A DNA stretch of 46,687 nucleotides from a virus, in IMG/VR virus record IMGVR_UViG_3300009008_000071, positions 1 through 46,687 of that record; one strand, written 5' to 3'. The position numbers and the translations under genes are program-made. Positions within the stretch are counted from its first letter, which is position 1. Every line of letters begins with the position of its first letter. Positions 13,004 to 19,737 of this stretch are shown in pieces. Below the pieces are notes generated by a model. That model saw only the letters and a list, made by a program, of their open reading frames with translations. It was not told where the DNA came from and did no database searches.

Positions 13004-13337
13004 CGAATCTAACCCCACAGTAAGCACAAACCCAGTGAACATTCTCTTCTTCTCCACCAATGTACTCTTCACTCACTCTTATTTTATCAACGTGATTACA
13101 CCTTTTACCTTGTCCATAATCCACATATAACCTTCCTAAATGGTCAGCTTTAAGCCCAACCATATCATATTCAGCATAATGTAACTTAAACTCATTAATG
13201 TCCCAGTCTTGAACTAAGCTCATTTTAGTGTCATCCCTGTACTCTAACACCCGGTCTGGTCCTTGAAATGTACATTTAGTTAAAAGATGACACTCTTTCA
13301 CCTTTTTCCTGCTTTCAATATATTCTTTTAAGTCCAT
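12993..13337 (-). CDS. Hypothetical protein with C-terminal zinc site (114 aa)
   Basis: N-terminal half MDLKEYIESRKKVKECHLLT, a beta-rich middle with LKADHLGRLYVDYG, and a C-terminal CNH ... CAYC that likely binds zinc. The frame stays open to 13463 but that part crosses the GTATACAC repeats and lacks a start with a ribosome site, so the ATG at 13337 is preferred. The repeats lie immediately upstream and may control it. Confidence 0.6.
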   Translation of the reverse strand: MDLKEYIESRKKVKECHLLTKCTFQGPDRVLEYRDDTKMSLVQDWDINEFKLHYAEYDMVGLKADHLGRLYVDYGQGKRCNHVDKIRVSEEYIGGEEENVHWVCAYCGVRFDEV

Positions 13338-13359
13338 CTTAATATCTCTCAACTTATTT

Positions 13360-13501
13360 GTATACACATAGGGTGAGCCCCAATAGATTCTGACAGAGCT
13401 GGACCAACGTCCATCCTCCGTATACACAGAACGTATACACGCAGGTTCGACGTTGCTATACACCGTTTCAAAGTATATTACCCCTCACCCTCCGTGTATA
13501 C
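13360..13501. repeat. GTATACAC repeat cluster
   Basis: GTATACAC is found at 13360, 13420 and 13433, with a 7/8 copy (CTATACAC) at 13456 and an inverted copy (GTGTATAC) at 13494. The core GTATAC is palindromic. The region is more GC-rich than its surroundings and lies between the primase-helicase stop and the next gene. Either an operator array or part of a replication origin beside the replication gene. Confidence 0.6.
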
Positions 13502-15754
13502 CTTTGTGTTATTTTGTATCCATTTGTCTATTTTTGCCTCTTGATTTTGGGCCTTTTCTGCACAAAAACCAGTTACATCACCCATATATTGAGGACTTAT
13601 CTTAGTTTTTACATAAGTTGCTTTCATTGGTGGCTTCACAATATTTTCAAAAAAACCAGCTTCACAAAGGTTAATCATAGTTTTTCCTGCACCACTCTTA
13701 CTAATATTACACCATTTACACACATCATCAATTTGGAAACTTGACACATGAGTTAATTGTCTTACAATAAGTTCATAAAATTCTAAATCTCTTTGCCCAA
13801 TGCCTTGAGAGGAAGCGTTAATAATGTCTCCACCATACTTATAAGTTATAAAAGCATCTCTCCAATCAGCAATAAGTACTCTCTGCCCATCAATATCAAC
13901 CAAATACCTATTCTTTTGGTGGAAATAAGCAGAAGATTTAATCAATGATATAACTTTTTTAACATCTCTTCTACCCCTCACAGTTTCATAACTCATAAAA
14001 TCCATTAATTCTTCAGCAAAAGGGAACACTACCCTATCTGGTTTCTTCAATACTTTGATTGCTGCTGTGATTTCCCTATGATTTGGAACTTCTTTGGCTG
14101 TAATATTATTAAATGATTTGAGATAATGTTTCATTACTTGTTTGGTTTGATCTTTAGTTTGGTCAGTGTTAAGAATCCAGGCTCGTGATTTCAGTTGTTC
14201 ACCTTCATCAAACTCCTCAGCGTTACAAGTTACAAATAACACATCTTTAAATGAAATTTCTTTAGCACCCGTAACATGTTCTTTAACTCCCTTATTCATA
14301 ACTTCTTGTGCTTCAAGTAATGTTAATTTTCCTTCACTTATGGCAACTCTTAACTGCTCAACAACGTTCTTTGCACCTTGCAGTTCTTCAATGATAACAA
14401 TTTTCCCCGCCCATTTCTTAGCTAACACATCCATATGGTTAAGGCTTGCCTGAGTAAACCGAGAATATGTAAAGTATTCCTCGCCCTCTTCACCAAACAA
14501 TTGAGCAACGGCTTTCATAACGTGTGATTTGCCACTCGCTGCTGGCCCGTCAAGCATAATACACCATTCTGGGTCAAACTCTTTGGTTAAATAAAGTAAG
14601 AATAGTACTACTTTAACAGACTCTTCACCAATAACCATTGCATTTAATGCGTCTTTAATTTTATCTAACGGATAGTCTCCATCAAAGAAGGATAATTCAT
14701 CTTTAAATTTCTCTTGATTATAAGGACAATCAGTATCATCACACACACCAATACTTCTTGCGTGCCCACAGTTCCAATAAGGATTAGGTTGAGAATAAAT
14801 CCAATCTGCCCACATATCTGCTTCATCTTGTTTAAAGGGTTGAGGAAGTTGGGGACAGGATTGGACATATCTTGAGAGTACCTCTTTTGTGACAGGAAGT
14901 TCCAAGTTGTCCATTCTTGATGCTATGGCCAGAATCTTCGCCCCAACGTTCCTCTTCCCTATTTTCAAACCCTCTTCTAAAAGTTTTTGAACACAAGGAA
15001 CATTCATAAATTTACCGTCATAATCAATGGCTTTTAATTCTTTTTTATGTTGAGGAGTTAATTTTTCAAAATATTCTTCTACAATTTCAGCAACAAAACC
15101 TTCAGAAATTTTATAAGTTTCAATCTCTTTAGGATATTCAACGTCATCAAACGTAGAAACTTTTGGTTGTGGTTTGTTTTTTGGTAACACATCATAATAA
15201 GTTTTCCAAGCAGTTTTCATCTCATAAGTGTCTGGGTCCACTTTGATGTTAGCGCCACCACAACAACGGATAAGACTCGTCTTACCACCAACCCCATCCC
15301 ATTTAAGTTTGGCTAAGTCAACAACTTTCCCGTGACCTATTAAATTAGTGTTAAGGCCACACTCATTAAGAATTTCTTTAGCAAACTTCATTCTTATAAG
15401 TTGATAAATGTCTCCTCCGTGGTCTATGACTTTATCAACCATCTCAAATATCTCTTTAGATTTAATATTTTCAAGACTTAAGAAATAATGTAAATGGACG
15501 GACTTATTCCCCGACCAAAATTTGTAAACAGGTATTTTTGAACTATCACTATAAGATACAATAGGAGTAGAATATTTGAGGTTCTGAGCATATGATTTGG
15601 CATCAAGCTCCATTACGACCTCTAAAGGATAAATGGTCCTGTGATCAAGTGGTGGAACAACCTTTCCGTATTCCCACCTTTTTCCTGGCCTATAATCACC
15701 CGATTCTGTCCGTCTATTTCTTGTGAAATAAACCGGAGCTTTCATCACATCCAT
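13478..15754 (-). CDS. Primase-helicase: PriS-like core, PriL-like FeS domain, AAA+ helicase
   Basis: Frame open to 15877 (799 codons; numbering here from that point). An archaeo-eukaryotic primase core: VVMELD (motif I, E90/D92), WSGNKSVHLH (motif II, 121-130), VVDLAKLKWDG with D187 and LIR (motif III). Residues ~290-390 carry VPC (C295), CGHARSIGVC (C370, C379) and C384 in the order of the four cysteines of the PriL 4Fe-4S domain. Then an AAA+/SF3-like helicase: Walker A GPAASGKS (444-451), Walker B VIIEE (494-498), sensor LFVTCN. A winged-helix end follows. The first 30 codons overlap the RHH gene, so the start is taken as ATG 15754; a TTG at 15793 is possible. Confidence 0.85.
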   Translation of the reverse strand: MDVMKAPVYFTRNRRTESGDYRPGKRWEYGKVVPPLDHRTIYPLEVVMELDAKSYAQNLKYSTPIVSYSDSSKIPVYKFWSGNKSVHLHYFLSLENIKSKEIFEMVDKVIDHGGDIYQLIRMKFAKEILNECGLNTNLIGHGKVVDLAKLKWDGVGGKTSLIRCCGGANIKVDPDTYEMKTAWKTYYDVLPKNKPQPKVSTFDDVEYPKEIETYKISEGFVAEIVEEYFEKLTPQHKKELKAIDYDGKFMNVPCVQKLLEEGLKIGKRNVGAKILAIASRMDNLELPVTKEVLSRYVQSCPQLPQPFKQDEADMWADWIYSQPNPYWNCGHARSIGVCDDTDCPYNQEKFKDELSFFDGDYPLDKIKDALNAMVIGEESVKVVLFLLYLTKEFDPEWCIMLDGPAASGKSHVMKAVAQLFGEEGEEYFTYSRFTQASLNHMDVLAKKWAGKIVIIEELQGAKNVVEQLRVAISEGKLTLLEAQEVMNKGVKEHVTGAKEISFKDVLFVTCNAEEFDEGEQLKSRAWILNTDQTKDQTKQVMKHYLKSFNNITAKEVPNHREITAAIKVLKKPDRVVFPFAEELMDFMSYETVRGRRDVKKVISLIKSSAYFHQKNRYLVDIDGQRVLIADWRDAFITYKYGGDIINASSQGIGQRDLEFYELIVRQLTHVSSFQIDDVCKWCNISKSGAGKTMINLCEAGFFENIVKPPMKATYVKTKISPQYMGDVTGFCAEKAQNQEAKIDKWIQNNTKVYTEGEG

Positions 15755-15782
15755 CAATCTTTTAAGGTACTCTTGTTGTTTT

Positions 15783-15929
15783 TTAATTCCTGTCAATATA
15801 AGTTTTGATATATGAGTTAATGAAATTTCTGATTTGTTCTGAAGCAGTAGAATCATTGTCTCTACAAAGACTAACAAACTCGTCCCACTTCACATCAGAA
15901 ATCTTGAAATTTACGTTTTTTACTACCAT
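15783..15929 (-). CDS. Ribbon-helix-helix regulator (48 aa)
   Basis: VNFKISDVKWDEFVSLCRDN gives the beta strand and first helix, then TASEQIRNFINSYIKTYI the second helix: a CopG/Arc-type repressor fold. TATA box TTTATATA is centred 27 bp upstream of the ATG with no Shine-Dalgarno site, so the mRNA is probably leaderless, an archaeal habit. It overlaps the primase frame and probably regulates its own operon. Confidence 0.7.
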   Translation of the reverse strand: MVVKNVNFKISDVKWDEFVSLCRDNDSTASEQIRNFINSYIKTYIDRN

Positions 15930-15950
15930 AACATTCTTAGAAAACTAACT

Positions 15951-15960
15951 TGTATATAAA
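15951..15960 (-). promoter_or_regulatory. Archaeal TATA box before the RHH-primase operon
   Basis: Leftward TTTATATA, centred near 15956, is 27 bp from the ATG at 15929. That is the standard archaeal TATA-to-start distance, so transcription would begin at or next to the start codon. Confidence 0.6.
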
Positions 15961-16011
15961 TGTTTTGTTTTTTATGTAAGTATTGCTTAGTGGTAAACGT
16001 ATATATAACTA

Positions 16012-16041
16012 TACATACGACACTTATGACAAATATGACAG
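16012..16041. repeat. TGACA repeats near the replication promoter
   Basis: ACGACACTTATGACAAATATGACAG contains three GACA units 9 bp apart; leftward it reads as TGTCATA repeats. A similar string is at 31722-31742. It overlaps the end of the upstream gene and lies 55 bp above the TATA box. Confidence 0.4.
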
Positions 16042-16164
16042 AAGGTTACCACAGTAATGGCAACAAGGAGTAATGAATTTGGATGGTTTCATCACTCTCA
16101 CATTAAATCCGCAGAATTTACACTTGGTTAAAACAGTGATTGACAATCCATATAAGCTTACCAT
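16024..16164 (-). CDS. Zinc-ribbon mini-protein (46 aa)
   Basis: CKFC (15-18) and CCHYC (34-38) form a zinc ribbon, with a TMS-free hydrophobic N-terminus (MVSLYGLSITVL). Starts through a TGATG overlap with the upstream gene. Last gene before the RHH promoter. Confidence 0.6.
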   Translation of the reverse strand: MVSLYGLSITVLTKCKFCGFNVRVMKPSKFITPCCHYCGNLLSYLS

Positions 16165-16421
16165 CAGAACTTTTTCCTACATTTATAGAAGTTAACGTAA
16201 TGTCTCATTAATGGATCTTCACTGGCACCCATCAATATCATCACTCTCAAACCCAAATAACCGCACATGATGGGTTCTCTAATAGAAGTAGTTGGTTGGT
16301 GATAAGTACAATAAGAACAGGTTCCACCACGATATTCTGAACCCACTCTCCTATTCTTGGAGTTCTTAATACAAATAAGAATATCACGTTTCATCCTTTC
16401 TTCTAACGTTTCCTTACTCAT
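16164..16421 (-). CDS. Cysteine-rich hypothetical protein (85 aa)
   Basis: CSYC near residue 36, plus Cys in EPIMCGYLGLRV and at the C-terminal YKCRKKF. The order C-x2-C, C, C suggests one metal site. The start at 16421 overlaps the previous stop by 8 nt; the longer frame to 16454 is inside the upstream gene. Unrecognised. Confidence 0.55.
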   Translation of the reverse strand: MSKETLEERMKRDILICIKNSKNRRVGSEYRGGTCSYCTYHQPTTSIREPIMCGYLGLRVMILMGASEDPLMRHYVNFYKCRKKF

Positions 16422-16638
16422 TTTTGTTATCTTCCAACCAACCGATATAAGCAAACGTTAATCTTGGTTTGTAATCGCACTGAACATACGTTTTGTTTAA
16501 GAAAGTAATTTCAAATTGTTCGTTCTTATAAGGACAAACAGCGTTCTCATTAGTACACATAGAAGTTCCTACCTGTATTAACGCAGAATCCTTAGCACCA
16601 CTTAACAAACATTCCAACACTTTCTTATCCACACTCAC
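16414..16638 (-). CDS. Cysteine-containing hypothetical protein (74 aa)
   Basis: GTG start after GAGGTGTTATAA. Cysteines at C10, in MCTNENAVCPY and in VQCDYKPR; the spacing looks like the companion proteins at 16164 and 12584. Possibly a related family of small metal-binding proteins. Follows the lipoprotein gene with a 4-nt overlap. Confidence 0.5.
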   Translation of the reverse strand: MSVDKKVLECLLSGAKDSALIQVGTSMCTNENAVCPYKNEQFEITFLNKTYVQCDYKPRLTFAYIGWLEDNKNE

Positions 16639-17024
16639 TTATAACACCTCGGCCAATTAACTTCATAGAGTTGAGCAAAAATCTCGTTATTAATTCCTGC
16701 CTTGTCCAATATGTTCTTAGTCTCTGGACTTAACTTAAAGTATTCGTGATGTCCAACTTCGTGACAGAGTACTTTTGCAATGGGTTCATTAAACTTCTGT
16801 TCACTGTACCTGTCAATGAAAATGAATCCAGGTGGAAAGTAAGCTCCACAAAAATCTCCTGGCAGTTCATCAACAAAATTTACAGAAATCAGTCCATCAG
16901 ATAAATGGTCTTTCAAATTGTGAACTATTCTTTCCTCAACTTTCTTTGGAGTATCGTCTCCTTGACAAGTGATAGTCATCATTCCTGCAACTACACACGC
17001 AGCAATTATTTTTTTTAAGCTCAT
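16635..17024 (-). CDS. Lipoprotein with HExxH metallopeptidase motif (129 aa)
   Basis: N-terminus MSLKKIIAACVVAGMMTITC is a signal sequence ending in a lipobox cysteine (C20), so the protein should be exported and lipid-anchored. LCHEVGHHEYF (H88, E89, H92) is an HExxH zinc-peptidase motif of the HEVGHH type. Acting outside the membrane, it may degrade envelope or S-layer protein, or protect the infected cell from other viruses. It precedes the holin-like and metallophosphoesterase genes by position in the same arm. About 110 mature residues is small for a complete protease. Confidence 0.75.
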   Translation of the reverse strand: MSLKKIIAACVVAGMMTITCQGDDTPKKVEERIVHNLKDHLSDGLISVNFVDELPGDFCGAYFPPGFIFIDRYSEQKFNEPIAKVLCHEVGHHEYFKLSPETKNILDKAGINNEIFAQLYEVNWPRCYK

Positions 17025-17836
17025 AACGACACCCTTATTTGATGCTTATCCCCGGCCAATTTTATCTTAGGAGCACCTTTTCGCATTGGTTCATAAGCTT
17101 TCATATGCCCATAACTGCCCCAATGGTTCAAAAACGACCCAGTACAAAGGAAATGTTTCTGTGCTTCAACCACTTTCTTAGCTTTCAAATCTGCTCGATA
17201 GAAGTTTCTCACGTGATGACTTAATTGATGAACATGAGCATGGCAGTATATCTCTGCATCAACAACGTCAGCTAACCTTAAAGCAGCTTTAATCTTCGTG
17301 TGTGGCATTACTGCTCCACTTGCCCCGTGAGTAGTGTACATTAAATAGTTCTCTTTACCCACTCTTAATTGGTGCAATTTACCCCACCCCAAATACTTTG
17401 TACCCAACATCTGAGACATTAGCTTGGTAATGTCAACACCCGAATGCTTAAACACCCTGTACTCGTGATTGCCTGGATGCATTCCAAGAAGTAATCCTTT
17501 CTCAGTTAATGGTTTATACAATTCTACCGCCTCTTCAATTTGTCCTTGTAAAATATCTTCCTGTTCAAATACTCCTGCACCAACAGAATCTTTGGTAGCA
17601 GTTTCAAGTAAATCGCCCATATCAATGACATACGCACCATTTTCTACACACCAACTTACAATTTCCCTATGTAATTCTCTATCATAATATTTACTGCCCA
17701 CGTGTGGATCACCCATCGGCACAATAACTGCCCTCTCCCCAGGTATAACTACTCTGTTTAATGTAGGTTTAAGTTCACTTTTAGAAGCAGCGTGATGAAG
17801 TGTGTCCCACTCATCCATTTTATTTTCTAAACTCAT
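17021..17836 (-). CDS. Calcineurin-like metallophosphoesterase (271 aa)
   Basis: Two-metal phosphoesterase: GDPHVG (42-47), GDLLE (74-78), GNHEYR (122-127), a THG strand (~169) and HAHVHQ (~200) are all five metal-ligand motifs in order. Similar stand-alone enzymes are common in phage genomes near small zinc genes and may act on nucleotides or DNA ends. Starts after AGGAGGGAC with an ATGA overlap to the upstream gene. Substrate cannot be told from the sequence. Confidence 0.88.
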   Translation of the reverse strand: MSLENKMDEWDTLHHAASKSELKPTLNRVVIPGERAVIVPMGDPHVGSKYYDRELHREIVSWCVENGAYVIDMGDLLETATKDSVGAGVFEQEDILQGQIEEAVELYKPLTEKGLLLGMHPGNHEYRVFKHSGVDITKLMSQMLGTKYLGWGKLHQLRVGKENYLMYTTHGASGAVMPHTKIKAALRLADVVDAEIYCHAHVHQLSHHVRNFYRADLKAKKVVEAQKHFLCTGSFLNHWGSYGHMKAYEPMRKGAPKIKLAGDKHQIRVSL

Positions 17837-18048
17837 TTGTCCCTCCTATTGTTATATGAATGAATATCAAAGTATTGAAATTCGTTTTTACAATCAGAAC
17901 AACAATAGATAATAGACTCTTTCTTTTCATACTTTAAAGGTGGCATAAGTGTCCACTTAGAAGGAGTTTCACAATCAGGACAGTCATACTCACGCCTATT
18001 GATAAGCTTCTCTAATAATTTTTCTAAGTTCCTTTTGTCTATTCCCAT
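17833..18048 (-). CDS. Zinc-ribbon protein (71 aa)
   Basis: CPDC (~23) and CCSDC (~49) with a basic, helical N-terminus (MGIDKRNLEKLLEKLINRRE). The end encodes the ribosome site of the phosphoesterase gene. Overlaps the membrane protein gene by 10 nt. Possibly nucleic-acid binding. Confidence 0.6.
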   Translation of the reverse strand: MGIDKRNLEKLLEKLINRREYDCPDCETPSKWTLMPPLKYEKKESIIYCCSDCKNEFQYFDIHSYNNRRDK

Positions 18049-18236
18049 ACTATTTGTTCTTTAGTAATCATCCTCAACCCAAACAGAATCATCATTAAGA
18101 TAACTCCCTGCAATTCTGGTTCAAGGACGAATCCAGTGAACCCTTGGATTAAGAAGGCTAAAAAACCGATAGTGGAAACCCACAATGTTTTACTCTTAAG
18201 AAACTTTTTACTACCATTTATATTAACACGGACCAT
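18039..18236 (-). CDS. Holin-like membrane protein (65 aa)
   Basis: Basic start (MVRVNINGSKKFLKSK), two hydrophobic segments (TLWVSTIGFLAFLIQGF and LQGVILMMILFGLRM) and a short polar tail with a TKEQI motif. The SKT-W...ITKEP/Q-I pattern is that of small phage holin-like or cell-envelope proteins. It may permeabilise the membrane at the end of infection. No lysin of known type is adjacent, but a transglutaminase-like enzyme lies 0.7 kb upstream. Confidence 0.6.
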   Translation of the reverse strand: MVRVNINGSKKFLKSKTLWVSTIGFLAFLIQGFTGFVLEPELQGVILMMILFGLRMITKEQIVWE

Positions 18237-18272
18237 ATTCTACAGAAATCACCCATTATTTTTAAACTAAAC

Positions 18273-18301
18273 GGGGATTTTACTCCCCTAATTTAAAAAA
18301 T
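18273..18301 (-). terminator. T6 tract and GGGGA/TCCCC hairpin
   Basis: After the stalk-protein gene the leftward strand reads T6, then a 5-bp GC-rich hairpin (18273-18288). Separates the stalk gene from the holin-like gene. The T-run before the hairpin fits archaeal poly-U termination better than the bacterial order. Confidence 0.45.
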
Positions 18302-18859
18302 TTAGTACAACTTAACGTTTTTAAGTTCAGCGTCTCCGTCTTCAACGTGTACTAAGAATTCAACTTTCTTCTTAATGTCCCGTTTAAAGTCTTCTACTTT
18401 AGCTACTAACTTAAATTTATACTCTTCATCATCAAAGTCTGATTTAAGAACTTTCACGTCTTCAAAGTCATCATAGAACTTAACAAACTCTAAGTCATCT
18501 TCGTCTTTGAACAAGTTTTTGTCCTCAAGCATATCGAAACCTTCTGCTTCTAATTCTGCCCAAGCTAATGCAAGTGCTTCATCTTCTGCAAGAACCTCTT
18601 CTTTACAGTCTTCAAGGTCTTCGTATACTAACCGATCACACGCAATCTTTAAGAAAGCGTTGTCTTCTACTTCGACAATTTTCTCAACTTCCACTTCAAC
18701 TGGTACTTCTACTTCCTTTAGTACCTCAACTTCAACTTCTTCCACAACTTTAACTACTTGTGGCTCTGGTTGTAAAGCGAATCCGATTCCTCCGCCTAGT
18801 AATCCCGCTGCAACTACTGCTGCTGCGCCCCAACCTAAAACTTTTTTCATTTTTTTCAT
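18302..18859 (-). CDS. Membrane-anchored Val/Glu-rich stalk protein (185 aa)
   Basis: The start at 18859 (not 18907) is fixed by GGAGGAGACTAAA. The N-terminus MKKMKKVLGWGAAAVVAAGL gives a signal anchor rich in Ala and Gly. Then a run of alternating Val and Glu with Lys (about 30 residues) that should form an extended beta or rigid stalk, and an acidic C-terminal domain of ~100 residues with many Asp/Glu. Exposed outside the membrane, it could be a cell-surface or virion-associated protein, for example for exclusion or adsorption. Unrecognised family, though similar designs occur in phages. Confidence 0.65.
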   Translation of the reverse strand: MKKMKKVLGWGAAAVVAAGLLGGGIGFALQPEPQVVKVVEEVEVEVLKEVEVPVEVEVEKIVEVEDNAFLKIACDRLVYEDLEDCKEEVLAEDEALALAWAELEAEGFDMLEDKNLFKDEDDLEFVKFYDDFEDVKVLKSDFDDEEYKFKLVAKVEDFKRDIKKKVEFLVHVEDGDAELKNVKLY

Positions 18860-18909
18860 TTTAGTCTCCTCCATTTTACTGGATTTAGTCTTAGAATATT
18901 TCATCATTT

Positions 18910-19737
18910 TTAAACATTTTCCTTATCCTTTATAAAGGATTTTTTGGTCACAGTTATGCTTTTTTGTGCCCAACTATGCTCATCGTTAAAGGAAAACCAT
19001 ATCGTTCCGTATTGTGGGTTGTACTTCTGTGGTAACTTGCCCCAATTCTTTATTGCGTTGTCAAGATAGAAAGTGGTTTCTTGGGTGTACCAATGCCCGT
19101 CACTGTGTAACCAAGTTAAATAGAAATGTCCACCTAATCCAAAAGGTATTGACCCTCTGTGATTAACATTCCCACAAATACACTTTAACCTGTGCTTAAC
19201 GTGATGCCAACAATTTAACTCTTTGAATATTTGTCTAAGAACGTAATACATTAAAATTCCAATATCATCACAATCGTTACCTTTGTCTCTGTCGTCAAGT
19301 ATTTGCTCTGGACACTTCCACAACTCACTCGGTTCTTTTGCGTACTTGAACTTGTTTGATTTAACCCACTTCATTACAGCTAACGGAACGCCATCCAAAT
19401 CGTCAATACTAAGGCTGTAAGCATTAACAATCTCACGAGCAATGTTTTTAATACTTGGAAAATCGTACTCTTTAACATATTGTGTGACCCACCTCCTGTT
19501 CGGAGCTTTATAGAATATTTTTGATTTAACCCATTTAGAATTCCAAAAATCCTTGTCATTTACGTCCACCTTCCTTGTTAAGTTACCCAACTTGATAGAT
19601 AACTCTTGGTTTCGTTGCACTAATTCATCTAACCTGTTACAAAGTTCATCTCTTTCTTGGTCAATGATAGCGAACTCTTTGATGATGTTGGGATAGTGGT
19701 TGATTCTGTACCACCATTCTTTAATCGTTGAAATCAT
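18910..19737 (-). CDS. Transglutaminase-like cysteine enzyme (275 aa)
   Basis: N-terminal ~55 residues form a coiled coil (IIDQERDELCNRLDELVQRN). The rest has the transglutaminase-like order: DKGNDCDDIGI with Cys156, GGHFYLTWL with His204, and HWYTQETT with an acidic residue (E220) as the third member. This fold is used by cell-wall and protein-modifying cysteine proteases; archaeal virus pseudomurein endoisopeptidases use a comparable Cys-His-Asp set. Next to tail fibres and a holin-like gene, so it may be the lysin or a tail-tip peptidase. Confidence 0.7.
   Translation of the reverse strand: MISTIKEWWYRINHYPNIIKEFAIIDQERDELCNRLDELVQRNQELSIKLGNLTRKVDVNDKDFWNSKWVKSKIFYKAPNRRWVTQYVKEYDFPSIKNIAREIVNAYSLSIDDLDGVPLAVMKWVKSNKFKYAKEPSELWKCPEQILDDRDKGNDCDDIGILMYYVLRQIFKELNCWHHVKHRLKCICGNVNHRGSIPFGLGGHFYLTWLHSDGHWYTQETTFYLDNAIKNWGKLPQKYNPQYGTIWFSFNDEHSWAQKSITVTKKSFIKDKENV

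Noticed and set aside
13338-13463. N-terminal extension of the zinc protein at 12993
   Set aside because: It would translate through the GTATACAC repeats and lacks a start with a ribosome site, so the ATG at 13337 is used.
15755-15877. N-terminal 41 codons of the primase frame
   Set aside because: This part overlaps a convincing RHH gene in another frame and does not belong to the primase domain; a shorter start is preferred though not proven.
18507-18935. 142-aa Ser/Thr-rich plus-strand frame
   Set aside because: Antisense shadow of the Val/Glu-repeat gene; its low-complexity sequence reflects GAA/GTA codons read backwards.
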